A stretch of 64,000 nucleotides of DNA from Chitinophaga pendula. GTDB taxonomy: Bacteria; Bacteroidota; Bacteroidia; Chitinophagales; Chitinophagaceae. The notes under the pieces are model-generated. The model saw nothing but the letters and a program-made list of their open reading frames with translations, was not told where the DNA came from and ran no database searches. The stretch lies in assembly GCF_020386615.1 (NCBI RefSeq), contig NZ_CP077769.1:5270001-5334000 (forward strand), read 5' to 3'. The position numbers were made by a program, and so were the translations under genes. This document shows, in pieces, positions 52,155 through 61,642 of the stretch. Each line of letters opens with the position of its first letter. The first letter of the stretch is position 1.

Positions 52155-53732
52155 TTAGTGAGCATGTTCTGCTGCTTCTTTCATGGCGGAGGCGCTGATA
52201 CTTTTCTTCTTCACGAAGAACATGAGCGGCAGTACGCACAGGAAGAACAGACCTACTATGCGGAAGGCATCCAGGTAGGTGAGTATATACGCATGTTTGT
52301 TCACCAGTCCTTCCATCACATTCAGGCCGGCACGTTGCGCCTGTTCGAGCGTCAATCCTTTGGAAGCCAGCCCCTGACTGTATTGCTGCAGTCGTTGTGT
52401 TGCTATTGTATTGTCTCCATTCACATAATTCAGCAACTGTATCCTATGTTCCTGGTATTGCCGGGCTACGTAGGTGTTCATAAATGCGATGCCGAAGGAG
52501 CCACCCAGCTGGCGTAACATGTTGTTGATAGCGATACCCTGTGGCATTTCCTGCGGCATGAGCCCTGATACTGCCTGGTTGGTCAGCGGCACGCTGAGCA
52601 AGGAAGCTCCTACGCCTCTCAACAGCAATGGCATGAAGAAAAACGAAGTACCTGCGTCAGAGCTGGCGGATGACATCCAGAAACAAAAGAATGCGAATAT
52701 CACGAAGCCGCTGGTGATGAGGTATTTAGGAGGTACGCCACGTTGTATGGCTTTACCTACTATGGGCATCATAAATGCGGCGGTGATCGCACCCGGGAAT
52801 AATGATTCACCGGTGAGGGTAGGTGTATAGCTCATTACGCGCTGCATCCATACCGGGTATACGAACATGGAGCAGTAGATACCTAAGCCCATGATGAAGG
52901 TCAGTACGGTGGTGATCGCCAGTGTTCTGTTTTTCAGCACGCTTAGATTCACGGCCGGGTGGTCTGTGGTGAGTTCCCACCAGACAAACCCTACCAATGA
53001 CACGACGGCTATTATGGTAAGTACTATGATATGTGTTGCTGCGAACCAGTCTTCGGTCTGTCCTCTTTCGAGTATGTATTGCAGGGATCCTACCCATGCG
53101 ATGAGGAAGAGTATACCCAGGTAGTCAATCCGGATCGCTTTCCGGTTGATGTTGTATTCGTTGGGTTGCTTATCGATATAGGTGTATACCAGGAAAGCGG
53201 CGATGATACCTATTGGTACGTTGATGTCGAATATCAGTGACCAGTGGAAGTTGTCTACGATGATACCACCGAGCGTGGGTCCTATTGTAGGGCCGATGAT
53301 GACACCCATACCGAATACGGCTGCGGCGATGGGTCTTTCAGACGGTTCATAAGTATCGAACAGGATGGACTGGGAGGTGGATAATAAGGCGCCACCACCT
53401 ATCCCCTGCAGGAACCTCCAGGCTACCAGTTCCCATAATGAATGGGCGTTGCCACACATGAAGGAAGCGAAGGTAAATATGAGAATGGAGGCGAGATAAT
53501 AGTTCTTTCGTCCGAAGTAAGAGGCGAGGAAGCCTGTCATCGGTATTACGATCACGTTGGCGATGGCATATGCGGTCACAATCCAGGAGGCGTCCTCTAT
53601 GGTGGCACCCAGGTTACCACTGATTTGTGACAAGGCCACATTTACGATGGTGGTATCGATGAGTTCCAGCATAGTAGCAGATATCACTGTTGCGACAATG
53701 ATATATTTTGTGAATCCTTTAGCTGCTGCCAT
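52155..53732 (-). CDS. DHA2-family multidrug efflux MFS transporter (EmrB-like)
   Basis: This 525-residue protein has 14 predicted membrane helices, the DHA2 layout. The start LELIDTTIVNVALSQISGNL is the usual D1 motif (LDxTIVNVAL), and GIGGGALLSTSQSILFD is motif C-like. It pumps drugs across the inner membrane using the proton gradient and works with an HlyD adaptor and TolC. It lies 2 bp after the adaptor gene and 37 bp before tolC. Confidence 0.93.
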   Translation of the reverse strand: MAAAKGFTKYIIVATVISATMLELIDTTIVNVALSQISGNLGATIEDASWIVTAYAIANVIVIPMTGFLASYFGRKNYYLASILIFTFASFMCGNAHSLWELVAWRFLQGIGGGALLSTSQSILFDTYEPSERPIAAAVFGMGVIIGPTIGPTLGGIIVDNFHWSLIFDINVPIGIIAAFLVYTYIDKQPNEYNINRKAIRIDYLGILFLIAWVGSLQYILERGQTEDWFAATHIIVLTIIAVVSLVGFVWWELTTDHPAVNLSVLKNRTLAITTVLTFIMGLGIYCSMFVYPVWMQRVMSYTPTLTGESLFPGAITAAFMMPIVGKAIQRGVPPKYLITSGFVIFAFFCFWMSSASSDAGTSFFFMPLLLRGVGASLLSVPLTNQAVSGLMPQEMPQGIAINNMLRQLGGSFGIAFMNTYVARQYQEHRIQLLNYVNGDNTIATQRLQQYSQGLASKGLTLEQAQRAGLNVMEGLVNKHAYILTYLDAFRIVGLFFLCVLPLMFFVKKKSISASAMKEAAEHAH

Positions 53733-53734
53733 GA

Positions 53735-54787
53735 TTAGTATTTTAAGGCCACGTTTACACTAAGGCCGGAGCGTAATTTATCCATGTATTGAGCACCGTT
53801 GTCGATGGCGATCTTTACGGGAACGCGTTGTACGATCTTTACGAAGTTGCCGGTGGCGTTATCGGGAGGTAACAGGGAGAATTTAGCACCTGTAGCCAGG
53901 GAGATATCGGTCACGTGTCCTGTCAGTTTGAGATCGCCGTAGCTATCTACTTCGATTTCAGCTTCCTGTCCTACTTTGATGTGATTGAGCTGTGTTTCTT
54001 TAAAGTTGGCTACGATGTAAAATCCTTTGTCATCTACGATGGTAAAGAGTGTTTGACCTGCCTGTACATACTGGCCGGGTTCAACATTCTTTTTGCCGAT
54101 ACGGCCGGTAATGTTGGCCATGATATCGGTGTAGGTGAGTTTGAGGTGCGCCTGTTCAAGTAAGGCTTTTTTGCTGGCGACGATGGCTTCTGCTTTTTTA
54201 ACGTTGGTAGCTGCTACCTGTATGCTGGTTTGTGCCAGGTTGATCTGGTCTACCGAAGCCTGGTATTGTTTGCTATTGGTGAGGCTGGCGGCCTTGGTGT
54301 CGTCCAGCTGGCGATTGGTAATCGCCTGGTCGTTGAAGAGGCTTTGGTCTCTGCGGAGGTCGGCATCTGCCTTATCTTTTTTCACCTGAGCGACCTGCGC
54401 ATTCGCTTGTACGACGCGGAGGTTGGCACCGGCGTTGAGCTGATTAGCCTGGGCCGTCTGCAGGTCGGCTACGGCCTGTTGATAATCTGCTTCGGCCTGT
54501 TGCACGGCGATGCGGTATTCCTCTTCATCTACTTTAACGAGGGTATCCCCTTTTTTGACCTGGCCATAGTCCTGGATATACAGGTCTTTTACGTAGCCGG
54601 CCACGCGGGCAATGACGGGAGCGCTGAAGCCCTCTACCTGAGCATTGTCCGTCGTTTCATGATGGCGGGCATAATTCCATTGGGTAAAGCCGAAGATGGC
54701 ACCCAATACCAGGATCAATACGAATACGATCCTGATGATGATTTTGCTTTTACCGGATTTAGCCGGTGTTTGTGTTGCTGTTTCCAT
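53735..54787 (-). CDS. HlyD-family efflux adaptor (EmrA-like)
   Basis: This 350-residue protein has one N-terminal transmembrane helix (IIIRIVFVLILVLGAIFGF), a lipoyl-like split domain (NAQVEGFSAPVIARVAGYV and later ITGRIGKKNVEPGQYVQAG), a long coiled-coil hairpin rich in alanine and glutamine (about 95-195), and a beta-barrel end. It links the MFS pump to TolC across the periplasm. It is the first gene of the operon and has the regulated promoter. Confidence 0.92.
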   Translation of the reverse strand: METATQTPAKSGKSKIIIRIVFVLILVLGAIFGFTQWNYARHHETTDNAQVEGFSAPVIARVAGYVKDLYIQDYGQVKKGDTLVKVDEEEYRIAVQQAEADYQQAVADLQTAQANQLNAGANLRVVQANAQVAQVKKDKADADLRRDQSLFNDQAITNRQLDDTKAASLTNSKQYQASVDQINLAQTSIQVAATNVKKAEAIVASKKALLEQAHLKLTYTDIMANITGRIGKKNVEPGQYVQAGQTLFTIVDDKGFYIVANFKETQLNHIKVGQEAEIEVDSYGDLKLTGHVTDISLATGAKFSLLPPDNATGNFVKIVQRVPVKIAIDNGAQYMDKLRSGLSVNVALKY

Positions 54788-54815
54788 TTTTCGACGTGTG
54801 TGTATATTGAGGACA

Positions 54816-54857
54816 CAAAGGTAAACCTAGTTTACCAAAAAGACAAATGAGTTGACT
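54816..54857 (-). promoter_or_regulatory. promoter of the efflux operon with embedded palindrome
   Basis: On the minus strand TACCTTTG (54823-54816) is the -7 box and TTTG about 20 bp upstream is the -33 box. A perfect 7-3-7 palindrome, GGTAAAC-CTA-GTTTACC (54820-54836), lies in the spacer and overlaps the -7 box. A bound repressor would block RNA polymerase, and the divergent MarR protein is the obvious candidate. Confidence 0.65.
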
Positions 54858-54929
54858 ATCTTTTAATAATATTTTAATTTTGCATTTTGTGGAGATTTTC
54901 CCATTATTATGAGGGGGGATCTAACAAAT

Positions 54930-54946
54930 CGTTACGGGAAGTAACG
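54930..54946. promoter_or_regulatory. second palindrome, close to marR
   Basis: CGTTAC-GGGAA-GTAACG is a perfect 6-5-6 inverted repeat 42 bp before the marR start. Its sequence differs from the palindrome in the emrA promoter except for the GTTAC/GTAAC core, so it may be a weaker site of the same regulator or the site of another one. Confidence 0.4.
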
Positions 54947-54988
54947 TTATTAGTATTTTGCATACAATAAAAAAAGGAAAAAGGAAGC

Positions 54989-55471
54989 ATGAATAGCCAA
55001 TTAGACCAAGCGGTCCGGATGTGTTTGTCTGGCCGTTCGAGGAGCCTGATAAGGATGCTTAGTATATTAAAAAAGGATATGGATTGGAAGCTGACGGAGC
55101 GATTGCAGCAACGCGGCTATCACGATTTCAAGATGGGGGATATGGTATTGATTGCCAATATACTTCCGGAGGGAACGATCAATAATGAGCTAGCGAAGAA
55201 GGCTCGCATTACTAAGCAGGCGATGAGTAAGGTGGTTAAGAACCTGGAGGCATCGGGTTACATACTTACGAGGAAGCATGAAACGGATAACAGGGCGACT
55301 GTTATTTTTTTGAGTGACAAGGGCAAACAATTGTTTGTGGCAGCTACGGAGTGTATACAGGAGATACAATCTACTTATACGGCGGTGATCGGGGAGGCTG
55401 ATACGGAGACGTTGAAGAATATCCTGACCAAGTTGCTGGCGGAAATTTACCCGGAGTTCAATAACGTCTGA
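54989..55471 (+). CDS. MarR-family regulator of the efflux operon
   Basis: This 160-residue protein has the winged helix-turn-helix of MarR (INNELAKKARITKQAMSKVV near 68-87, with wing KHETDNRATVIFLSDKG) between N- and C-terminal dimer helices. The gene is divergent from emrA-emrB-tolC, the standard place for a repressor of a drug pump. It has two cysteines, C13 near the N-terminus and one near 128. Ligand and target need proof, but regulation of the pump is the simplest reading. Confidence 0.9.
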   Translation: MNSQLDQAVRMCLSGRSRSLIRMLSILKKDMDWKLTERLQQRGYHDFKMGDMVLIANILPEGTINNELAKKARITKQAMSKVVKNLEASGYILTRKHETDNRATVIFLSDKGKQLFVAATECIQEIQSTYTAVIGEADTETLKNILTKLLAEIYPEFNNV

Positions 55472-55495
55472 GTTTCATTTATCTTTTTTATAAGA

Positions 55496-55524
55496 AAGGC
55501 TGTCTCCAGTATGGAGACAGCCTT
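55496..55524. terminator. bidirectional terminator between marR and chitinase
   Basis: AAGGCTGTCTCCA and TGGAGACAGCCTT form a perfect 13-bp stem with a 3-base loop between two convergent genes. T-rich flanks lie on both sides. Confidence 0.85.
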
Positions 55525-55567
55525 CTTTGTTTATGGGGTTAAATACCCTTCAGGTGGCTGTTTCGGA

Positions 55568-58500
55568 TCAGAGTTTGATGATCTTGGCAGTACCTACTTT
55601 TCTGTTCTTATCGCCGGTTACCTTGATGATCCAGGTACCTGCGGGGAGTTTGCTCACATCGAGTCTAACTGGTTGTTCGCCTTTTACGGTTGCGGTCTGC
55701 ACCTGACGTTGTTGCAGTCTGCCACCTTTGAGGTCGGTCAGTTCCAGTACGAGTTGTTCGCCGGGGCGGGCCTTCACCTGCAGGCGTACTTCTGTGCCGG
55801 TAACGGGGTTCGGATAGACGTTGAGTTGATCATTTGTATTTTCTTCTTCGCCTACTGTTGGGCGGCTGTCTGTGCGGGCGAAGCTACCGGAGCAAGGTCC
55901 GAGAGGTTTCCACCACCAGTCTGCTGTACCTGGTGTTACGTTGTACAGGTTGTTGGACTGGCTTTCATACAGGTTGTTGTTGTATACTACTTTATCGCCC
56001 TGGTTGTAGATCTTCGGATACGGCTGGTAAGCGGGTATGCCAGCGCAGTTGCTACCGCCGGTGCCGTTTACGGTGATGCTTACGGCGGCGGAGGTGGTAG
56101 TATTGCCCTGGTTGTCGGTAGCTTTAGCGGTGATGCTGTAGGTACCGGCACCTACGTTGTTCCAGGCGAAGCTATACGGAGCGGTTGGGTCTTCACCCAG
56201 TTTGGCGCTACCGTTGAAGAATTCCACTTTAGTTACGGAGCCATCGCTATCGGAAGCATTTGCTGTGATATTGATGTTGGCCGGGGCGGTGAAGCTGGCG
56301 TTATTAGCCGGGGCGGTGATGTTCACTACCGGTGCGCTGCCGCTGCCATTTACGCTGATGGTCACCGGAGCGGAGGTGGTTACATTGCCCTGGTTGTCGG
56401 TAGCTCTGGCGGTGATGGTATAAGATCCAGCGGCTACGCTGTTCCAGGCGAAGCTGTAAGGCGCGGTTGGGTCTTCACCCAGTTTGCTGCCACCGTTGAA
56501 GAATTCCACTTTGGTTACGGAGCCATCGCTATCGGAAGCATTTGCTGTGATGTTGATGTTAGCCGGAGCGTTGAAGGCGGCATTGTTAGCCGGAGCGGTG
56601 ATGTTTACAGCAGGCGGGTTGCCGGTGCTGCCACCACCGTAGAAGAATTCGTATGCGTTGTTAGCGAACTCGTTGTTATTGCTGATATCCCAGTTCACGG
56701 ACCAGGTCATGATACCTCTGAGGCCGGGGTACCCACCTGCTTTGCGCAAGGTGTAGGCGCCACCATAAGAGATACCTTTCACCAGGTAGTTGAGGGCTTT
56801 GGTTACGTTAGCCGGGGCTGTGTATCCACCGCCTGCAGCACCTTGTGTAGCAGGTAAGCCGAATGCTACCTGATCTTCCCGTAAGGCCGGGAAAGTCTGG
56901 TTGGTACCGGCAACGGGGAACCCTTGCAACAGCATGTCGGTCATTGCGACGATGAAGTCGGAGGTACCCTGGTTGTAATTTTTGTTATCGAGGCCTGTTA
57001 CGGAGCCGGTGTTATAGTATTGCGGGTAGATTACGGTCAGTTCGTTGCGCAGGCCGTATATCAGTGGCAGGTAGGCGCCTACCAGAGGTGCATAGGTGGC
57101 ACCATAGGCGGTGTGTACGTAGTATGTTTCAGGCGCCATGGTCAGCCATCCGTTTTTGCCTTGTCCTTTACGATAGGCGAGCAGTTCTTTCACGGCGGCG
57201 ATCATGTTCACTACTTTAGGAGTGGTGGGTGCCATGAAGTTTTTGTCGTTATTATCGAGTTGGAGGGAGGCGCCACCTTCGAGGTCTATATCGAAGCCAT
57301 CGAAATTGTATTGATCGAGGAGGCCTTTCATAGAGTTAACGAAAGCGGTTTTCTGAGCGGCGGTGTTGAGTGTAACGGTACCGTTCTGACCACCGAGAGA
57401 CAGCAATACCTTTTTGCCCTGGGACTGGAGGAATGCGATATCTGATTTGAATTCCGCTTCGGTGATATTTTCCGGTGTGAAGAGCATGGTAGCGAAGTCC
57501 GGGCCGCTGGTCGGGAATGCTACGTTGATCACATTGTATTTGGCATTTACATCGCGGAGGCGGATGTATTTAGGCACTTGTGTGGTGTTGCCCCAGTTGT
57601 GCCAGTATCCTACGATCAGTTTACCATTTGTATCGCCGGCTTGTGTTGCTCTGGCAGCTGTGCCGGAGCAGGGGCCCAGTGGTTTCCACCACCAGTCGGC
57701 GGAACCCGGAGTGACGTTATAAAGATTATTTACCAGGCATTCGTACAGGTTGTTATTGTAGGTTACCTTTTCGCCCTGATTGTAGATCTTGGGGTAAGGC
57801 TGGTATGCGGCGATGCCTGCGCAGTTACCGCCGCTGGTACCGTTTACGGTGATGCTAACGGCAGCGGAGGTGGTGGTAGCGTTATCGTTGTCGGTCGCTT
57901 TGGCGGTGATGCTGTAGGTACCGGCAGCTACATTGCTCCAGGTATAGCTGTAAGGAGCGGTGCTGTCGGTAGCCAGGCGGGTGGTACCATTGTAGAACTC
58001 TACCCTTACTACTCTGCCATTGGCATCGGCTGCGTTGGCAGTGATGTTAACGGTGGCAGGTGCAGAGAAGGTAGCGTTGTTAGCCGGAGCGGTGATGCTT
58101 ACGGTTGGAGGGGTGTTGCCACCGGTGCCATTTACGGTAAGGCTGATAGCTGCGGAGGTGGCGCTGGCGCCCTGGTTGTCGGTTGCTTTTGCGGTGATGC
58201 TATAGGTGCCGGCTGCTACGTTGTTCCAAGCAAAGCTGTAAGGAGCGGTGCTATCTGTAGCCAGGCGGGTGGCGCCGTTATAGAATTCCACGTAGGCGAT
58301 AGTACCATCGCTATCGGTAGCGGTAGCGGTGATGTTGATATTAGCCGGGGCGGTGAAGGTAGCGTTGTTAGCCGGAGCGGTAATATTTACTACCGGAGGT
58401 TTGTTGCCGGTGCTACCGCCAGCGAATACTTCGTTGATTTTATTAACGAGTGGATGGCGGGTATTGGGGCAGTAGATGAGTTTCCCTTTTGGAACGGTGC

Positions 58501-59950
58501 TGCTGGTCATGTTGACCATGTCGCCATATACCTGCCAAACGATGATACCGGCCAGGTTGTTGTCTTTTACGAATTTGGCTTTTTCGCCGATAGAGCGTTC
58601 GTTGTCATAACTGAGGAAGTAGTTACCCTTTGTTTTGTAGGGCACTTTTGCTACATCATCCCAGTATTCGGTCCAACCTGAGTTAGCGCCGGTTACGCTG
58701 AGGATGTAGCTATAGTATGGGGTGCCATCGAATACGTCTTTTGTCCAGTTGGTATAGTCAGCACAGGTGCTGATGGGACCATCGGGCTGAACGGTTTCGG
58801 GTCTTTTGGTGGTACCGCCATGGAGTTGTGCGGGGCCGGTGGTGATTACGCCGCGGCCATAGAAAGGAGCACCCATGTTCACTTTGCTGAGGTTCATACC
58901 AGGCAGTTGTTTGATAGACTGGTAGAGGGAATTGATGGAGAAGTTAGGGTATTCCTGACCAGGTACGTCGTACAGGGGTGAGTTGTGACCAGCTTTGTTA
59001 GACCAGCCTCCGTTGAAGTCATAGGTCATCATGTTGAAGTAATCGAAGGACCTGTTGAGGCGGGCCCAGTCGAAGCCTGTGAGTTTGGTAGCGGAAGCGG
59101 AGAAGCAGGTGGTCAATAATTTGTTGGGGCCAATCTGTGTGCGTACGGCTTCGGCGAGGGCGGCGAAGTTAGCGTAGTCGGCAGTACCATAGTGTTCGAT
59201 ATTCATACCGGGGTCGTTGGGATATTCCCAGTCGAAGTCGATACCATCGAATCCCATGTCGATCAGTTCTTTACAGCCGGCTAGGAAGCGGGCTCTTTTA
59301 ACGGGGTCGGCGGCCATTTCGGGATAGTGTTTACACATGCTCCATCCGCCGATGGACGCCAGTACTTTTACACCTTTCTGATGGGCGAGATCGAGCAGGC
59401 CGGGGGCGCCGCCTTGTTTAGGGGCAGCGAGGGGGAATGAACCGGTTTTGCCGGTGTTGATGTTTTTCCAGCCAGCGCCGTCGTTGCGATATCCCAGCTG
59501 GTAGGCGTAGCTGTTATCTACGATGTTGTAGAGGATATCCAGCTCGCCGTAGATGAGATATTTATCCCAGCTGCTGTAGATGTCTTCATAGAGCAGGGGT
59601 GCGGGTTCCTGAACGGCACCTTTCTGCCAGATGTTTTTGTTGCGGTAGTCGCCGCTGTGGAGGGATCCATCTTTGGCTACGCCAAAAAAGGAGAAGTTGA
59701 GGATGGTGTACTGGGAATAGTCGACGTTGAGGTGGTTGTAGCCACCTTGGGGAACGATGCCGGCTATATTTTTCCAAGCATCCCATTGTGTAATGTAACC
59801 AATCACCTGTTTGTTGTGATTAGCGGTGGTAGCAGGCACAGACGGGCTTACCTGTGCTTGGCTGCTGCCGTAGATCAAAAGAAAACACCAGCATATCAAC
59901 AACTGGCAAAGACGCCGGACAGGCATCGACTCGATAGAATTGGTTTTCAT
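55568..59950 (-). CDS. secreted multidomain chitinase, two GH18 domains, T9SS cargo
   Basis: This 1,460-residue protein would degrade chitin outside the cell. From the N-terminus: signal peptide (to about SSQAQ, 33); GH18 domain 1 (about 45-500) with catalytic DGIDFDWEYP near 237; two Ig-like domains (about 515-705); a CBM5/12 chitin-binding module (about 706-760) with YPKIYNQGEKVTYNNNLYE; GH18 domain 2 (about 775-1103) with FDGFDIDLEGG; two more Ig-like domains (1108-1300); a second CBM5/12 (1300-1353); and a C-terminal T9SS sorting domain (about 1373-1460, starting NVYPNPVTG). Both DxxDxDxE motifs are intact. The general plan, two GH18 domains on one T9SS-secreted chain, is like ChiA of Flavobacterium johnsoniae. 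The start is ATG 59950. Confidence 0.95.
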   Translation of the reverse strand: MKTNSIESMPVRRLCQLLICWCFLLIYGSSQAQVSPSVPATTANHNKQVIGYITQWDAWKNIAGIVPQGGYNHLNVDYSQYTILNFSFFGVAKDGSLHSGDYRNKNIWQKGAVQEPAPLLYEDIYSSWDKYLIYGELDILYNIVDNSYAYQLGYRNDGAGWKNINTGKTGSFPLAAPKQGGAPGLLDLAHQKGVKVLASIGGWSMCKHYPEMAADPVKRARFLAGCKELIDMGFDGIDFDWEYPNDPGMNIEHYGTADYANFAALAEAVRTQIGPNKLLTTCFSASATKLTGFDWARLNRSFDYFNMMTYDFNGGWSNKAGHNSPLYDVPGQEYPNFSINSLYQSIKQLPGMNLSKVNMGAPFYGRGVITTGPAQLHGGTTKRPETVQPDGPISTCADYTNWTKDVFDGTPYYSYILSVTGANSGWTEYWDDVAKVPYKTKGNYFLSYDNERSIGEKAKFVKDNNLAGIIVWQVYGDMVNMTSSTVPKGKLIYCPNTRHPLVNKINEVFAGGSTGNKPPVVNITAPANNATFTAPANINITATATDSDGTIAYVEFYNGATRLATDSTAPYSFAWNNVAAGTYSITAKATDNQGASATSAAISLTVNGTGGNTPPTVSITAPANNATFSAPATVNITANAADANGRVVRVEFYNGTTRLATDSTAPYSYTWSNVAAGTYSITAKATDNDNATTTSAAVSITVNGTSGGNCAGIAAYQPYPKIYNQGEKVTYNNNLYECLVNNLYNVTPGSADWWWKPLGPCSGTAARATQAGDTNGKLIVGYWHNWGNTTQVPKYIRLRDVNAKYNVINVAFPTSGPDFATMLFTPENITEAEFKSDIAFLQSQGKKVLLSLGGQNGTVTLNTAAQKTAFVNSMKGLLDQYNFDGFDIDLEGGASLQLDNNDKNFMAPTTPKVVNMIAAVKELLAYRKGQGKNGWLTMAPETYYVHTAYGATYAPLVGAYLPLIYGLRNELTVIYPQYYNTGSVTGLDNKNYNQGTSDFIVAMTDMLLQGFPVAGTNQTFPALREDQVAFGLPATQGAAGGGYTAPANVTKALNYLVKGISYGGAYTLRKAGGYPGLRGIMTWSVNWDISNNNEFANNAYEFFYGGGSTGNPPAVNITAPANNAAFNAPANINITANASDSDGSVTKVEFFNGGSKLGEDPTAPYSFAWNSVAAGSYTITARATDNQGNVTTSAPVTISVNGSGSAPVVNITAPANNASFTAPANINITANASDSDGSVTKVEFFNGSAKLGEDPTAPYSFAWNNVGAGTYSITAKATDNQGNTTTSAAVSITVNGTGGSNCAGIPAYQPYPKIYNQGDKVVYNNNLYESQSNNLYNVTPGTADWWWKPLGPCSGSFARTDSRPTVGEEENTNDQLNVYPNPVTGTEVRLQVKARPGEQLVLELTDLKGGRLQQRQVQTATVKGEQPVRLDVSKLPAGTWIIKVTGDKNRKVGTAKIIKL
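56040..56600 (-). repeat. tandem Ig-like domain repeat inside the chitinase gene
   Basis: Two Ig-like units of about 270 bp are near identical at DNA level; for example the stretches around 56190-56300 and 56460-56570 differ at only a few bases. A second, more diverged pair lies at about 57835-58405. The likeness suggests recent duplication or gene conversion within the gene. Confidence 0.8.
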
Positions 59951-60346
59951 AACGGAGGTCAATTTGTTGGTTAATCAATAAGGGACTCGCCTGAATGGTT
60001 CTCTGGCTCTTCTGATGTGACGATATTAAACGTGTGTCTGATTTTGGTCTTTTGCTTGGTTATTTTGGTGTTTTTATTCCTGCTGTCGATCTGTTTGCTA
60101 ATGGGTGAACGATTAGAATTACAACGTGTCAGATAGTAGTCGTTGAAACACATAACAGGTACTATGGGTACTGCAAAAAATAAACGTAAATCATCAAACT
60201 GGCTGATTATCAGAATGATCATTTTGTATAAAAAAACGGGAAAATGGTATTGGCATAAAAGATGTTGTTTTTTTTTGACGGGAGGAGAGGATATTTAATG
60301 GCATTCTAATTGCCCGGATTTTGATACATTTAACGAGTATTAGGTT
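59951..60346. other. 396-bp divergent intergenic region chitinase / sigma-like gene
   Basis: This region must hold promoters for both neighbours. It is AT-rich near 60220-60346. I found no clear TAnnTTTG element with correct spacing, no strong hairpin and no convincing small gene. Control of the chitinase may use an unrecognised site. Confidence 0.35.
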
Positions 60347-61642
60347 ATGACTGCGACACGCGTATTATATAACGAAGATGAATATATAGATGGTTTGCTG
60401 GATAATTCTCCTGCGATCATCGAATCTATATACCGGCATTTTGCCAAGAAGGTGAAGTCTTTTATACACAGTTATGGGGGATCTATGAAGGATGCTGCCC
60501 ATATATTTGAGGAGACGTTGCTGGATATCTACCGTTATGCTTGTCAGTATAAGCTGGTATTAACGAATCGTTTTGAGCCATTTTTCATGTTGATCTGTAA
60601 GGTCAAGTGGCGGAATACGCTGGCGCAGCGGGGGCAGGTGTCTTCTGGTGAGCGCGGTGTGCCGGAGAAGGCGATACTGGACAATACGCATCTGAAGTAT
60701 GTGCAGGAGATTGTTATGCAAGGGGAACAGCGCCGGCATTGGATGCAGTTGTTCCAGGAGCAGGAGGAGGGTTGTCGGCATCAGGTGATGGGAACGTTGT
60801 TGCCGCATGCGGAAGGGGTGTTAGAGAACCCGGCTAATAAAAATATTTCGCAGGACGGTTATGCGGCTTGTATGGCGGCTTTGCTAACGCGTCATCATGA
60901 TATGCAGCATACGATATCCAAGCAGGATGTGCTGATGGTGATGGATTATATACAGCGGATGAGTGAGGAAGAAAAGGCTGCTTTTGAGGCGAAGCTTCCC
61001 TCTCAGCCACCATTGCAGCTGGCATTAAAGAGTTACCGGGAAGCTACGCAATGGTTGAAGCTGGTGCTGACGCCGGACCATACGTTGAAGGAGCTGGTGC
61101 ATACGCTGGCTGATCAGCGGCAGCAATGGTTTCCGACGAAGGACCGGCAGGAATCGCAGGCACAGTTATACGTTATTGGTATTGCCATTATAGCGGCGAT
61201 ACTGGCTACTTTGCTTTATATCAGTCCTTGGAGGAAGGATGTGTACCGTCAGTTTGCTCCTACGGAGATGGTACATGACACTATCGGGCAGGATGATACG
61301 GGACAGATCATGCATGCGGCCTCTACTCATTTTAACAAGCGACGTTTTAACCAGGCGATTGGTTTGCTGACGCAGGCGATACGCCGGGATACTATGAATA
61401 TGTATGCGCGTTATTACCGCGGTATCTGCTTACTGGAGAACGATCAATTCAATGCGGCCCGTCAGGATCTGCAGCGGGTATACGGCAGTAAGTCGACTTA
61501 CCGTTATGATGCTGCATTCTACCTGGGGCTGAGTTACCTTAAGAACAATGACAAGCAGCGGTGCCTGGAATGGCTTTACAAGATCCCTGAGAGTGCCCCT
61601 AACTATGTAAAAGCCACGAAATTGGTACAGGAAATCCAATAA
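60347..61642 (+). CDS. sigma-factor-like protein with membrane anchor and TPR domain
   Basis: This 431-residue protein has an N-terminal region (about 1-100) resembling region 2 of ECF sigma factors (FAKKVKSFIHSYGGSMKDAAHIFEETLLDIYRY). A poorly conserved segment follows, where region 4 would be. Then comes a stretch (VMDYIQRMSEEEKAAFEAKL, about 200-219) that looks like the cytoplasmic start of anti-sigma proteins. One transmembrane helix (about 271-290) is followed by tetratricopeptide-type helices (about 320-431, FNQAIGLLTQAIRRDTMNMYARYYRG). The helix would put the TPR part in the periplasm. It may be a membrane-tethered regulator, but loss of a clear region 4 means DNA binding is doubtful. 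It is divergent from the chitinase gene. Confidence 0.65.
   Translation: MTATRVLYNEDEYIDGLLDNSPAIIESIYRHFAKKVKSFIHSYGGSMKDAAHIFEETLLDIYRYACQYKLVLTNRFEPFFMLICKVKWRNTLAQRGQVSSGERGVPEKAILDNTHLKYVQEIVMQGEQRRHWMQLFQEQEEGCRHQVMGTLLPHAEGVLENPANKNISQDGYAACMAALLTRHHDMQHTISKQDVLMVMDYIQRMSEEEKAAFEAKLPSQPPLQLALKSYREATQWLKLVLTPDHTLKELVHTLADQRQQWFPTKDRQESQAQLYVIGIAIIAAILATLLYISPWRKDVYRQFAPTEMVHDTIGQDDTGQIMHAASTHFNKRRFNQAIGLLTQAIRRDTMNMYARYYRGICLLENDQFNAARQDLQRVYGSKSTYRYDAAFYLGLSYLKNNDKQRCLEWLYKIPESAPNYVKATKLVQEIQ

Noticed and set aside
55511..56857. Open frame of about 450 codons on the plus strand opposite the chitinase
   Set aside because: It is antisense to the repeated Ig domains; its glycine- and valine-rich repeats simply mirror them.
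57578..58681. Second long plus-strand frame opposite the chitinase
   Set aside because: It has the same cause as the previous one and shows no start signal or known domain.
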